DNA from: AP-15 sp963818695
GTDB taxonomy: Bacteria > Pseudomonadota > Alphaproteobacteria > ATCC43930 > CGMCC-115725
DNA: 64,000 bases
Assembly: GCA_963818695.1 (NCBI GenBank)
Contig: CAWFTG010000007.1
Span: 1-64,000, forward strand
Direction of reading: 5' to 3'
The notes under the pieces are model-generated. The model had not been told where the DNA came from, made no database searches, and was given only the letters and a program-made list of their open reading frames with translations. A program made the translations under genes and the position numbers. Positions 26,596 to 35,740 of the stretch are shown here, piece after piece. Positions within the stretch are counted from its first letter, which is position 1. Every line of letters starts with the position of its first letter.

Positions 26596-28917
26596 ATCGC
26601 AAGCTCTCGCATTGCGCGCCAGATGCGCTCGGGGGTGGCGGGCATTGGGAAGTCGGTGACGCCGAGCGGGGCGAGGGCGTCGAGGATTGCGTTCATTACC
26701 GTCGGGGTCGAGGCGACGGTGCCGCCTTCGCCGACGCCTTTGGCGCCCAAGTGGGTTTGTCGTGCTGGGGACGGGGCTGAAATCGACGCGTGATCGCCGG
26801 CAATGTGTCGGCGCGCGGGATGCCGTAATCCATCAACGTGCCGGTCAGCAATTGGCCGCTGTCGGGGTCGTAGACGATGTCCTCGTAGAGCGCTTGGCCG
26901 GCGCCTTGCGCGATGCCGCCGTGGATCTGGCCCTTCGCCAATAGCGGGTTGATCACGGTGCCGCAATCGTCGACGACGGTGTAGCGGTCGAGCTCGACCG
27001 CGCCGGTCTCGGGGTCGATCTCGAGCTCGCAGATATGGCAGCCATTGGGGAAGGTCGGCATGGTCGGAGCGAGAAGCCGCCGGCGCCCTGCAATCCGACG
27101 CCGAGCTCCGAGGGCAGGCCGACCGGGATGAACGACATCTGCGCGACTTGCTCGATCGGCATCGAGCGGTCGGTGCCGGCGATCGTGAAGGCGCCGTCGG
27201 CAAAGGCGATGTCGGCAGCGTCCGCCTCCATGAAATGCGCGGCAAAGCGCTTGCCGCGCTCGATGACCTCGTCGGCCGCGGCGCGCAATGCGCTGCCGCC
27301 GATCATCATGCTGCGCGAGGCATAAGTGCCGCGGCCGATCGCGACCTCGTCGGTGTCGGCCTGCGCCAGATGGATCTTGTCCTCGGGCACGCCGAGCCAG
27401 TCGGCGACCATCTGCGCATAGCTCGTCTCGTGCCCCTGCCCGTGCGACAGGGTGCCGGCGACGATCGTCAATTCGCCACTGGGGTCGAAGCGCAATTCCA
27501 TGCGCTCGTTGAAGACGCCGGTATTATCGACATAGTAGGTGATGCTGCGGCCGCGCAATTTGCCGGCGGCCTCGCTCTGCGCGCGCCGCGCGGCATAGCC
27601 GTCCCAGTCGGCCAATGCCTGGCACTTCGCCAATGCCGCGGCGTAATTGCCGGTATCGTAAATCCAGCCGGTGCGCGTCTCATAGGGATAGGCATCGGGA
27701 CGAGATCAGGTTCTTCTTGCGCAATTCGGCCGGGTCGATCCGCATCTCGCGCGCCGCCTGATCGACGAGCCGCTCCATGATGTAGACGGCCTCCGGGCGG
27801 CCGGCGCCGCGGTAGGGCACGGTCGGCGCGGTGTTCGTAAACACAAGGCTGCTCGTCACCGCGACCGCCGGGATGTCGTAGACGGTCGAGGCGAGCTTCA
27901 GCGAGAACACGATCATGACGATCCCGGCGCCCTCGATATAGGCGCCGGCATTGTGCGAGCCGGTCCAGCGCAGCGCGAGGAATTTGCCGTCGCGGTCGAG
28001 CGCCAGTTCGGCAGCTGACCTTCTGGTCGCGGCCGTGATAGTCGCCGAGCAATGCCTCGGAGCGGGTCGGGATCCATTTGACCGGCCGGCCGATGCGGCG
28101 CGCGGCCCACAGCACGATCGGCTCCTCGGGGTAGACGTTTCCTTTCATCCCGAAACCACCGCCGACATCGCGCGCGACAACGCGGATACGGCTCTCCGGC
28201 ACGTGAAGAATCTGATGCGCGAGGATCTGACGGACACCGTGCACATTCTGCGTGCTGCTGTAGAGCGTCCAGCGGCGAGTGCCGGGATCGTAGTCGCCGA
28301 TGCAGCCGCGCGGCTCCATTGTGACGGCGGTGAGCCGGTTGTTGTAGAGCGACAGCCGCGTCACGTGGTGCGCCCTCGCGAAAGCCGCGTCCACCGCACC
28401 CGGATTACCCAACGCGCATCGTGAAGGATATGTTGTTGGCGGCGCCGTCATGAACGAGCGGCGCTCCGGCGCCCATTGCATCCTCGGCGCGCACGACCGC
28501 TGGCAGGGCTTCGTAATCGACCGATACCAATTCTGCCGCATCGCGCGCCTGGGCTTCCGTCGCGGCAATAACGACCGCAACGCGCTCGCCGACATAGCGC
28601 ACCCGGTCCTGCGCCAAGGGCGGGTGCTTTGTGCGGAAGCCCGCAGGCCCGCCCATATCCTCAGCCATCGTCTCTGGGTCGAGCGTGCCGAGCCCGTCGG
28701 CCGCCCAATCCTCGCCGGTGAGCACGGCATAGACGCCGGGCATCTGCTCCGCCGCGGCCTTGTCGATGCCGCGGATCCGCGCATGCGCATGCGGCGAGAA
28801 GACGAAGACCGCATACGCCTGGCGGACCAGATCGATGTCCGCGACATAGCGCCCCCGCCCGGTCAGGAACCGGGCATCCTCCTTGCGCGTAACCGGTTGT
28901 CCGATGCCAAACCGCAT
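26592..28917 (-). pseudogene. xanthine dehydrogenase-family molybdopterin-binding subunit (CoxL-like), multiple frameshifts
   Basis: The full length is that of a molybdenum hydroxylase large subunit (about 770 residues). The N-terminus FGIGQPVTRKEDARFLTGRG and the aldehyde-oxidase/xanthine dehydrogenase head domain are in the first frame. Later segments carry DVGGGFGMKGNVYPEE, YRGAGRPEAVYIMERL, GTLSHGQGHETSYAQ, and the end GAKGVGEGGTV, which includes the conserved catalytic glutamate region. The frame changes near 28412, 28014, 27705, 27065 and again (probably twice) around 26765-26800. Three extra and at least two missing bases account for them. CO dehydrogenase itself would carry a CoxL active-site loop with the Se/Cu-binding cysteine (VAYxCSFR); I do not find it, so this is an aldehyde or aromatic hydroxylase type. 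No CoxM or CoxS gene is adjacent. Confidence 0.8.
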
Positions 28918-28949
28918 GACCGCTCCCTCGAGTTCGCGCTGAGCTTACC

Positions 28950-29624
28950 TCAGAGCGCGGGGACGGTCGATGCGGCGGCGGTTTGCCCGTGAGAGAATGG
29001 CCCGACTCTAACGAGCGGGCAAGCGCCGGCAATCTGTTGCCGCATGACGGCGAGAATGGCCTGGGGCCGCCCGCCGTTGCGCTCGACCACGCCTTCGAGT
29101 TGGGAGCGTCCGTTCGCGGCCATGCTGAGCCCTTCGATGATGATGTCGCTGATCTTGTAAGATCCGTTTTGCGCGGTCAGCCGCCATTCGACTTTGAGCG
29201 GCTGGGCCGTCTGCCCGCGAACGATCTGGCTTGAAACGACTACCCCATCCGGGTCCGGCCGGCTGCCTGTCACCCGCGGGCAAGCGCCGTCTTCGGTATA
29301 GTCCGACAGTTTCTCGCTATAGGTGAGCACGACGTAACGCTCGAAGAGCGACAGGAACTCCTGCTGTTCGAACGGGGTGAAGGCCCGCCAGAAACGGCCG
29401 AGCACAAAGCGGCCAAGGCCTGGCACATCGAAATCCGTGCGAAACAACTCCTGAAATCCCGCCAGTTTCTGCTCCGTCGAGGCGCTTCTGGTCACCGCCT
29501 GCAGCTGGTTGCCAAGATTGTTGATGAACGAGGCCGGATCCATGCCAGCCGAAGCAGGCGCTGACGGCGTCAAGGCGCCGGTAACCAGGACCACGGCAAC
29601 AGCTTGAAATGAACGTCGAAACAT
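28950..29624 (-). CDS. MlaC/Ttg2D-family periplasmic phospholipid-binding protein (HpnM-like)
   Basis: About 224 residues. A signal peptide (FRRSFQAVAVVLVTGALT with a small-residue cleavage region ASAG) precedes an MlaC fold: FINNLGNQLQAV, FQELFRTDFDVPGLGRFVLG, FLSLFERYVVLTYSEKL, and ISDIIIEGLSMA. MlaC carries phospholipids between the outer and inner membrane complexes; the related HpnM occurs in hopanoid loci. GAGGG seven bases upstream selects ATG 29624 over TTG 29639 and GTG 29633. The rest of an Mla operon is absent here, so it may act with a system elsewhere. The gene after it is the CoxL-type enzyme, with no functional link evident. Confidence 0.85.
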   Translation of the reverse strand: MFRRSFQAVAVVLVTGALTPSAPASAGMDPASFINNLGNQLQAVTRSASTEQKLAGFQELFRTDFDVPGLGRFVLGRFWRAFTPFEQQEFLSLFERYVVLTYSEKLSDYTEDGACPRVTGSRPDPDGVVVSSQIVRGQTAQPLKVEWRLTAQNGSYKISDIIIEGLSMAANGRSQLEGVVERNGGRPQAILAVMRQQIAGACPLVRVGPFSHGQTAAASTVPAL

Positions 29625-29883
29625 CGCAGCCACCCTCAACCGTTCGGCGGCTCAGACTTAGCAACGGTGCGGTGAAAGGATGTGAAGCGGATTACACTTC
29701 ACCATCTTTTCCCTCCGTGCCGGTCCACACCTCCGCCTGACGAGCTTGAGATGGCTGGGCTCTGCAGAAGTGCTACGACGGAAGCGGATTCGGTGATCGA
29801 AGCATATGCTGCAGCGCGTTATCCCTGAGATGGGGCAGGGTGAAATCGCGCATGTTGCCAATTCGTTCAGCGGGCAATTTCCG

Positions 29884-30966
29884 CTAGGCCGGCACAGAAG
29901 CGGCTTGCGCGGATGCGGTGGGCTGCACTTCGCGCAAGTGACAGGCGACGTGGTGGCCGGGAAGGGTTTCGCGCATCTGCGGCTCCTCCTTGGAGCAACG
30001 GCCGAAGGCGTAGGGGCAGCGGGTGTGAAAGCGGCACCCCGCGGGCGGGTTGATCGGGCTCGGCACGTCCCCTTTGAGGATGATCCGCTTCTTTGCAGCC
30101 TCGGGGTCGGGGACCGGCACCGCGGATAGGAGCGCCTCGGTATAGGGGTGCTGCGGGCGCGTGAAGAGGGCGCGTTTGTCGGCTATCTCGACAATCTTGC
30201 CGAGATACATGACCGCGATGCGATGGCTGATGTGCTCGACGACAGCGAGGTCGTGCGCGACGAAGAGATAAGAGAGGCCGAACTCGCTCTGCAGGTCGCC
30301 CAACAGGTTGATTACCTGCGCCTGCACCGAGACGTCGAGCGCCGAGACCGGCTCGTCGCAGACGATGAGGCTCGGATGCAAGGCTAGCGCCCGGGCGATG
30401 CCGATACGCTGGCGCTGGCCGCCAGAGAATTCGTGCGGGAAGCGGTCGAGCGCCTCGGCCCTTAGCCCGACCTTGAGCGCCAATTCCTCGACCCGGTCCG
30501 CCAATGCGCGGCCGCCGGAGATGCCGTAATTGATCAACGGCTCGCCGATGATGTCGCGGATGCGCAAGCGCGGGTTGAGCGAAGAGTAGGGGTCCTGGAA
30601 GACGACCTGCAGCCGGCGGCGCCAGGGCCGCATCTGTTGGCGCGTCAGGCGATCGATGCGCTCGCCGTTGACGCGGACCTCGCCCGCGGTCGGCTCGATC
30701 AGCTTCAGGATCGCCTTCCCCGCGGTCGACTTGCCACAGCCGCTCTCGCCGACCAGTCCGAGGGTCTCGCCTTCGGCGATGTCGAAGGAGATGCCGTCGA
30801 CAGCATGGACCTGTCCAACAGTGCGCTGCAGCAGGCCTTTCTTGACCGGGAAGTGCTTGACCAGCCTGCGCACCGAAAGAAGCGGTTCCGCGCCCCCACC
30901 CATTCCCTCCCCCGCGAGCGGGGGAGGGTTAAGGTGGGGGCGACGCAGCGGCTCTGCAGCAGTCAT
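29884..30966 (-). CDS. oligopeptide/dipeptide ABC transporter ATPase, OppF/DppF type
   Basis: About 360 residues with Walker A GESGCGKST, signature FSGGQRQRIGIARAL, Walker B LIVCDEPVSALD and the C-terminal oligopeptide-transporter region with cysteines (GCRFHTRCPYAFGRC). Its ATG at 30966 overlaps the OppD stop as ATGA, the usual coupling. The first 20 codons include an imperfect palindromic repeat (30891-30942) that encodes an extra HLNPPPLAGEG stretch; an internal ATG at 30903 is possible. With OppD it hydrolyses ATP to import peptides, nickel or similar solutes delivered by the binding protein upstream. Confidence 0.92.
   Translation of the reverse strand: MTAAEPLRRPHLNPPPLAGEGMGGGAEPLLSVRRLVKHFPVKKGLLQRTVGQVHAVDGISFDIAEGETLGLVGESGCGKSTAGKAILKLIEPTAGEVRVNGERIDRLTRQQMRPWRRRLQVVFQDPYSSLNPRLRIRDIIGEPLINYGISGGRALADRVEELALKVGLRAEALDRFPHEFSGGQRQRIGIARALALHPSLIVCDEPVSALDVSVQAQVINLLGDLQSEFGLSYLFVAHDLAVVEHISHRIAVMYLGKIVEIADKRALFTRPQHPYTEALLSAVPVPDPEAAKKRIILKGDVPSPINPPAGCRFHTRCPYAFGRCSKEEPQMRETLPGHHVACHLREVQPTASAQAASVPA
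30891..30942. repeat. GC-rich palindromic repeat inside the OppF 5' coding region
   Basis: Near-perfect inverted repeat. Outer arms CGCCCCCACC (30891-30900) and GGTGGGGGCG (30933-30942) match exactly, and inner arms CCCTCCCCC and GGGGGAGGG flank a GCGAGC centre. It resembles the REP-like palindromes found between genes in many alphaproteobacteria, but here it lies within the translated frame after the coupled start codon. A similar but not identical element is found at 38947-39016. Confidence 0.75.
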
Positions 30967-32015
30967 GCCGCGGCGACCCGGTCGGAATGGAAGCAGGCGG
31001 CGAAATGGCCGGGCTCCTTCTCGTCGAAGGCCGGCATTTCGCGGCGGCATATGTCGGTCGCGAAGGCGCAGCGCGTCTCGAACGGGCAGCCCGGGATCGG
31101 CGCCCTGAGCGACGGCACGGTCCCGGCGATCTCGGCGAGCCGCGGCGCCCGCTCATGGTCGAGCGAGGCGCCGAGCCGCGGTACCGAGGCGAGAAGCCCC
31201 TTGGTGTAGGGGTGGAGCGGCCGGTGGAACAGCCGACCGACCGGCGCTTCCTCGGCCTTGCGCCCGGCATACATGACGACGACCCGCTGCGCCATCTCGG
31301 CGACGACGCCGAGATCATGGGTGATCAGCACGATCGCGGCGTCGATCTTCTGCTTCAGCTCGCGCATCAGATCGAGGATCTGCGCCTGGATCGTCACGTC
31401 GAGCGCGGTCGTCGGCTCATCGGCGATCAGCAGCTTCGGGTTGCAGGCGAGCGCCATCGCGATCATGACCCGCTGCCGCATACCGCCCGACAGCTGGTGC
31501 GGGTATTCGCCAATGCGGCGGTCGGCCTCGGGGATGTGCACGAGGCGCAGCATGTCGGCGGACTTGGCGAGCGCCGCTCTGTGCCCCAGCCCTTGGTGCA
31601 GGGTCAGGGTCTCGGCAATCTGCCGGCCGATCGTCAATACCGGGTTCAGCGAGGTCATCGGCTCCTGAAAGATCATCGAGATCTCGTTGCCGCGAACCTG
31701 GCGCATCTCGGCTTCGCTGAGGGGCAGCAAATCGCGGCCGGCAAAGCGGATCGCGCCGGAGACGATGCGGCCAGGCGGCGACGGGATCAGCCGCAATACC
31801 GAGAGCGCCGTGACGCTCTTGCCGCAGCCGCTTTCGCCGACGATCGCCAAGGTCTCGCCGGGGATGACTTGGAAAGAGACGCCGTCTACCGCGCGCACCA
31901 CTCCGTCGCGGGTGAAGAACCACGTCCGCAGGTCGGCGATGTCGAGGATTGGCTCGGCTGCGGCGGCGCCAGCCTTCGGGGCTAGAGAGGTGTAGGCCGC
32001 GAGGGTCTCGGGCAT
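30963..32015 (-). CDS. oligopeptide/dipeptide ABC transporter ATPase, OppD/DppD type
   Basis: A 350-residue ATPase with Walker A GESGCGKSV, Q-loop FQEPMTSLNP, signature LSGGMRQRVMIAMAL, Walker B LLIADEPTTALD, and the C-terminal Opp-type tail with cysteines (GCPFETRCAFATDIC). It is the second ATPase of the peptide importer. It starts three bases after the OppC stop and overlaps the OppF start by four bases, so the four proteins B-C-D-F form one translational unit. Confidence 0.93.
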   Translation of the reverse strand: MPETLAAYTSLAPKAGAAAAEPILDIADLRTWFFTRDGVVRAVDGVSFQVIPGETLAIVGESGCGKSVTALSVLRLIPSPPGRIVSGAIRFAGRDLLPLSEAEMRQVRGNEISMIFQEPMTSLNPVLTIGRQIAETLTLHQGLGHRAALAKSADMLRLVHIPEADRRIGEYPHQLSGGMRQRVMIAMALACNPKLLIADEPTTALDVTIQAQILDLMRELKQKIDAAIVLITHDLGVVAEMAQRVVVMYAGRKAEEAPVGRLFHRPLHPYTKGLLASVPRLGASLDHERAPRLAEIAGTVPSLRAPIPGCPFETRCAFATDICRREMPAFDEKEPGHFAACFHSDRVAAA

Positions 32016-32018
32016 GCG

Positions 32019-32903
32019 CTACATGCGTCGAGCCAGGCGCGGGTCGAGCGCATCGCGCAGTCCGTCGCCGAGCAGGTTGATGGCGAGAACGGTAACCGAC
32101 AAAAACGCCCCGGGGATCAGGACGATGTAATAGGCGACCTGAAAGAGGCTGCGGCCCTCGGCCATGATGTTGCCCCAGCTCGGAATATTCGGGGGCGTGC
32201 CGGCGCCGAGAAAAGACAGGATCGCCTCGACTATCATCGCCGAGGCGGCAACAAAGGTGCCCTGCACGAGGAGCGGTGGCAATGTGTTGGGCAGGATGTG
32301 CCGCCACAAGATGCGGAAAAATCCGGTGCCGCTGGCATGAGCGGCCTCGACAAAGGGCAGTTCGCGCAATGTCAACACCACACCGCGGACGAGCCGCGTG
32401 ACCCGCGGCACCTCCGCAACGGTAATCGCGAAAACGACGTTTTCGAGGCTGGCGCGGGTCAGCGCCATCAGCGCGATCGCGATCAGGATCGCCGGGATCG
32501 ACATCAGCCCGTCCATCATCCGCATGACGATCGCGTCGGTCCAGCGGCTGAAACCGGTGACAAGCCCGATCAGGAGACCGAGCGCCGTGCTCAACAGGGC
32601 AACGCTGATTCCCACCGTCAGCGATATCCGCGCGCCGTAGATCGTGCGGCTGTAGATATCGCGCCCGAGCATGTCGGTGCCGAACCAATATTGCGCCGAC
32701 GGCCAGCGCAGCCGCCGGATCGGCGACAATGCCTGCGGGTCGACCGTGCCGAGATAAGGGGCAAAGAGAGCCATCAATGCCATCAGCCCGAGCAAGGTCG
32801 CGCCGACCACGATCGTCGGGTGCCGGCGGATATTGGCCCACGCGCCGCGTTTGCGCCGGGGAGGAGAGGCGAGCACGGCAAGATCGGCGGGCGCTATGGT
32901 CAT
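32019..32903 (-). CDS. oligopeptide/dipeptide ABC transporter permease, OppC/DppC type
   Basis: A 294-residue inner-membrane permease. An N-terminal cytoplasmic tail rich in basic residues leads to TM1, then the OppC-type loop DMLGRDIYSRTIYGARISL, and five further hydrophobic segments with the EAA-type cytoplasmic loop in EAAHASGTGFFRILWRHILP. It pairs with OppB to form the channel. A palindromic repeat element (32911-33014) separates it from OppB upstream and may adjust mRNA stability between the two cistrons. Confidence 0.92.
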   Translation of the reverse strand: MTIAPADLAVLASPPRRKRGAWANIRRHPTIVVGATLLGLMALMALFAPYLGTVDPQALSPIRRLRWPSAQYWFGTDMLGRDIYSRTIYGARISLTVGISVALLSTALGLLIGLVTGFSRWTDAIVMRMMDGLMSIPAILIAIALMALTRASLENVVFAITVAEVPRVTRLVRGVVLTLRELPFVEAAHASGTGFFRILWRHILPNTLPPLLVQGTFVAASAMIVEAILSFLGAGTPPNIPSWGNIMAEGRSLFQVAYYIVLIPGAFLSVTVLAINLLGDGLRDALDPRLARRM

Positions 32904-32910
32904 CGTTTCT

Positions 32911-33014
32911 CGTCGCCCCCGCGAAAGCGGAGGTCCAGAGCCTGCCCCTGGCTTGAACAGGGGGCGGCCGCTGCAGCCCTGCCTTTCTGGATTCCCGCTT
33001 GCGCGGGAATGACG
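32911..33014. repeat. about 105-base palindromic repeat, copy 1
   Basis: Begins CGTCGCCCCCGCGAAAGCGG and ends GCTTGCGCGGGAATGACGG, with CAGGGGGC-type and CCCTGCC-type inner arms, so it can fold into a long hairpin. The same element, about 80 percent identical by eye, is at 56783-56887. It lies between oppB and oppC. Such elements are frequent in alphaproteobacterial genomes and are thought to be non-autonomous mobile or mRNA-stabilising repeats. Confidence 0.8.
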
Positions 33015-33058
33015 GATTGAAGATCCGTATCAGGTGATTTGACGAGCATCATTCGAGG

Positions 33059-34000
33059 TCAGTATCGGATGCGCGGGTCGAGGAAGGTGTAGCTGAGGTC
33101 GACGAGCAGGTTAACCAGTACGTAAGCCGCTGAAAACACTAGGATAATTCCCTGGATAATCGGGTAATCCCGGCGCAGGATCGCATCGACTGTCAACCTC
33201 CCGAGGCCCGGGATCGCGAACACCGTTTCGGTGACGACGACCCCGGAGATCAGCGCGGCGACGCCGATGCCGATAATCGTCGCGATCGGCACGGCCGCAT
33301 TCTTCAGCGCGTGGCCGATCAGCACCTTGTCGTTCGCCAAACCCTTGGCTTGAGCGGTGCGGATATAGTCCTGCGCCAACACGTCGAGCATGCTGGCGCG
33401 CGTCATGCGGGCGATCAGCGCGGCAAAAACCGCGCCGAGGGCGAGGGTCGGCATCACGATGTGCGAAAGGAACGGCCCCAAGCCGCTGCCGATTGAGACA
33501 AAGCCCTGGACCGGCAATAGATCGGCTGAAATCGCAAAGACATAGATCAGCAGATAGGCGAGCACGAAGACCGGCACGGAAAAACCCAGCACCGCAAAGA
33601 CCATCACCACCCGGTCGATCCACGAGCCGGCCTTCCACGCCGCAAGCACGCCCATCGGGATCGCCGCAAGAACCGAGACGATTAGTGTCGAGATCGTCAG
33701 AGTGATCGTGGGTTCTACCCGCTGAGCGATCAGCTTGGAGACGGGCAGGTTGGTGAAGATCGAGACGCCGAGATCACCATGCAATAAGGCCCAGACCCAG
33801 GTCACGAACTGGATAAAGAGCGGTTGATCCAGCCCCAGCTTCTGGCGGATGCGGGCGATGTCGTCCGCGGTTGCCGTGTCGCCGGCTATGATCGCGGCGG
33901 GGTCGCCGGGGCTAAGGTGCAACAGCGCGAAGACGAACAGCGCGACCACCGCCATCACCGGGATCGTCGCCAGAACCCGTCTGATGATGTAGGCGAACAC
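33059..34000 (-). CDS. oligopeptide/dipeptide ABC transporter permease, OppB/DppB type
   Basis: A 313-residue permease with the typical N-terminus (MFAYIIRRVLATIPVMAVVA), the long periplasmic loop with DQPLFIQFVTWVWALLHGDL, and five more hydrophobic segments. The EAA-type loop is seen at DYIRTAQAKGLANDKVLIGH. The C-terminal DLSYTFLDPRIRY ending is characteristic of DppB/OppB. It follows the binding-protein gene by about 11 bases and heads the membrane part of the importer. Confidence 0.93.
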   Translation of the reverse strand: MFAYIIRRVLATIPVMAVVALFVFALLHLSPGDPAAIIAGDTATADDIARIRQKLGLDQPLFIQFVTWVWALLHGDLGVSIFTNLPVSKLIAQRVEPTITLTISTLIVSVLAAIPMGVLAAWKAGSWIDRVVMVFAVLGFSVPVFVLAYLLIYVFAISADLLPVQGFVSIGSGLGPFLSHIVMPTLALGAVFAALIARMTRASMLDVLAQDYIRTAQAKGLANDKVLIGHALKNAAVPIATIIGIGVAALISGVVVTETVFAIPGLGRLTVDAILRRDYPIIQGIILVFSAAYVLVNLLVDLSYTFLDPRIRY

Positions 34001-34011
34001 GCGTTAGCCTT

Positions 34012-35611
34012 TCATTTCTTCTCGACGTTCCACAGAAAGACGACCGGCGCGATGATGATTCCTTCGAGGTTCTTGCGGTAGGCGGTCGGCGCGACGAACT
34101 GGCCGGTCGGCACGTAGGGGACGTTGTTGGTGTAGGCCTCGACCTGAATATCGGCCGCGAGCTTCTTTTGCGCCGCCAGGTCGGGCGCCTTGAACCACTC
34201 ATCGATCAGCTGCTTCGATCTTCGGGTCGGTCGGCCAGCCGAACCATGCCTTCTCACCGCTGCCGCGGATCGGGATGTTGACCGCCGGCGAGAAGAAGTC
34301 CGGCGCCGAGGTCCAGGTATGGAAGATGCTCCAACCGCCTTTCTCGACCGGCTCCTTCGAGGTGCGGCGGGTGATCAGGGTGCCCCAGTCGCTGGCCTGC
34401 AATTCGACATTGAGCCCGGCCTTGCGCAATGCGTCCAATGTCACCAGCGCCTGGCCCTGCACGATCGGCTGGTCCGTTGCGGACAGCAGCACGATCTTCT
34501 CGCCCTTGTAGCCGGACTCCTGGATCAGCTGCTTTGCCTTGGCGAGGTTCGGCCCGTTCAGCAGCGCGTCGGCGCCGGCATTGGTTTCGAACGGCGTCCC
34601 GCAGCCGAACAAGGCGGCGCATGTCTTCCAGTATTTCGGATCACCGGCCGCCGCGCCCATGTAGTCCTTCTGGTCAACGAGGTTGAGCACCACCTCGCGC
34701 AATTTGAGATTATTGAACGGCGGCTGAATATGGTTGAAGCGTAGTATGCCGTGGTTGCCGAGCGGATCGACCGTCGTGACGGTGACGTCTTTATTGGCGG
34801 CAAAGAGCGGGACGAGGTCGGCCGGCGGCTGCTCGTACCAGTCGACCTCCCCGGCATTGAGGGCCGCCGCTGCGGTCGCGGTATCGGGGATATAGAGCCA
34901 CTCGACGCGCTCGACTTTTGCCACCTTGCCGCCGGAGGCAAAGCTCGGCGCTTCCTCGCGCGGCACGTAGTCGGCGTTCCTGACAAAGACGGCCTTGTGG
35001 CCGGGTTCCCATTCTTTTTTGACGAATTTGAATGGGCCGGAGCCGATCGCCTCAGGAATTTGCTGGTAGGCGTCGGTGTTGGCTAACCGCTCCGGCATCA
35101 TAAAGGGGACATTGCTCGACAGCTTTCCGAGCGCATCGAGGATCAGCGGGAACGGCGATTTCAGCTTTATTGTAAAAGCCTTGTCGTCGACCGCTTGCAT
35201 CTGACCGACGGCTTCCATCAGCTTTTGGCCTAGCGTGTCGCGCTTGCCCCAGCGTTCAATGGACGCGATGCAATCGGCGGCGCGTACCGGTTGGCCGTCA
35301 TGCCACTTCAAACCGTCGCGCAGGACGAAGCTGTAGGTCAATTTATCGTCACTGGCAGTCCAGCGATCGACCATTTGCGGCTGTGGCTTGAAGTCCTTGT
35401 CGAGCGCGAAAAGGGTATCGAAGACCAGATAACCGAAATTCCGTGTCACATAAGCCGTCGTCCAGATCGGATCGATGCTTCGCAAATCCGCCTGCGGAAT
35501 GAACCGCAAAGTCTTTTGCGGAGCGCTCTGGGTCCACCCGATCGAAGGGACAAAGAGGGCAAAGAAAGCTGCCGCTGCCGCCCATCGGAACGTTTGCTTA
35601 AGAAATATCAT
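34012..35611 (-). pseudogene. ABC transporter substrate-binding protein, family 5 (DppA/OppA), one frameshift
   Basis: Extracytoplasmic binding protein of the importer, about 530 residues if read through the shift. A signal peptide (LKQTFRWAAAAAFFALFV) is followed by RFIPQADLRSIDPIWTTAYV, typical of SBP_bac_5, then LRDGLKWHDGQPV and ERWGKRD. The frame breaks near 34205-34212 after WFGWPTDPKIE, where one extra base (or two missing) occurs. The C-terminal part KQLIDEWFKAPDLAAQKKLA and VPTGQFVAPTAYRKNL follows in another frame. The AGGGA upstream supports ATG 35611. The gene probably codes for an intact protein in vivo. Confidence 0.87.
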
Positions 35612-35740
35612 GCGGTCCCTGTTCGGCATTTTGTTCCGGCGAACTTACGCGATCCATGTCACGAACGACAATGCAAAAGCTGGGCCGCGGACTCCCTCCC
35701 CCGGTAGCGGCGGAGGCGATAAGATGAAAGCGGAGGAAGC

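Noticed and set aside
26592..28917. Carbon monoxide dehydrogenase as the function of the CoxL-like gene
   Set aside because: The copper/cysteine active-site loop of form I CODH is not seen and coxM/coxS are absent, so only the broader molybdenum hydroxylase family can be claimed.
29658..29861. Small arginine-rich open frame on the minus strand between the MlaC and OppF genes
   Set aside because: No recognisable domain, no ribosome site, and composition expected of chance frames in GC-rich DNA. The 29640-29883 region appears non-coding.
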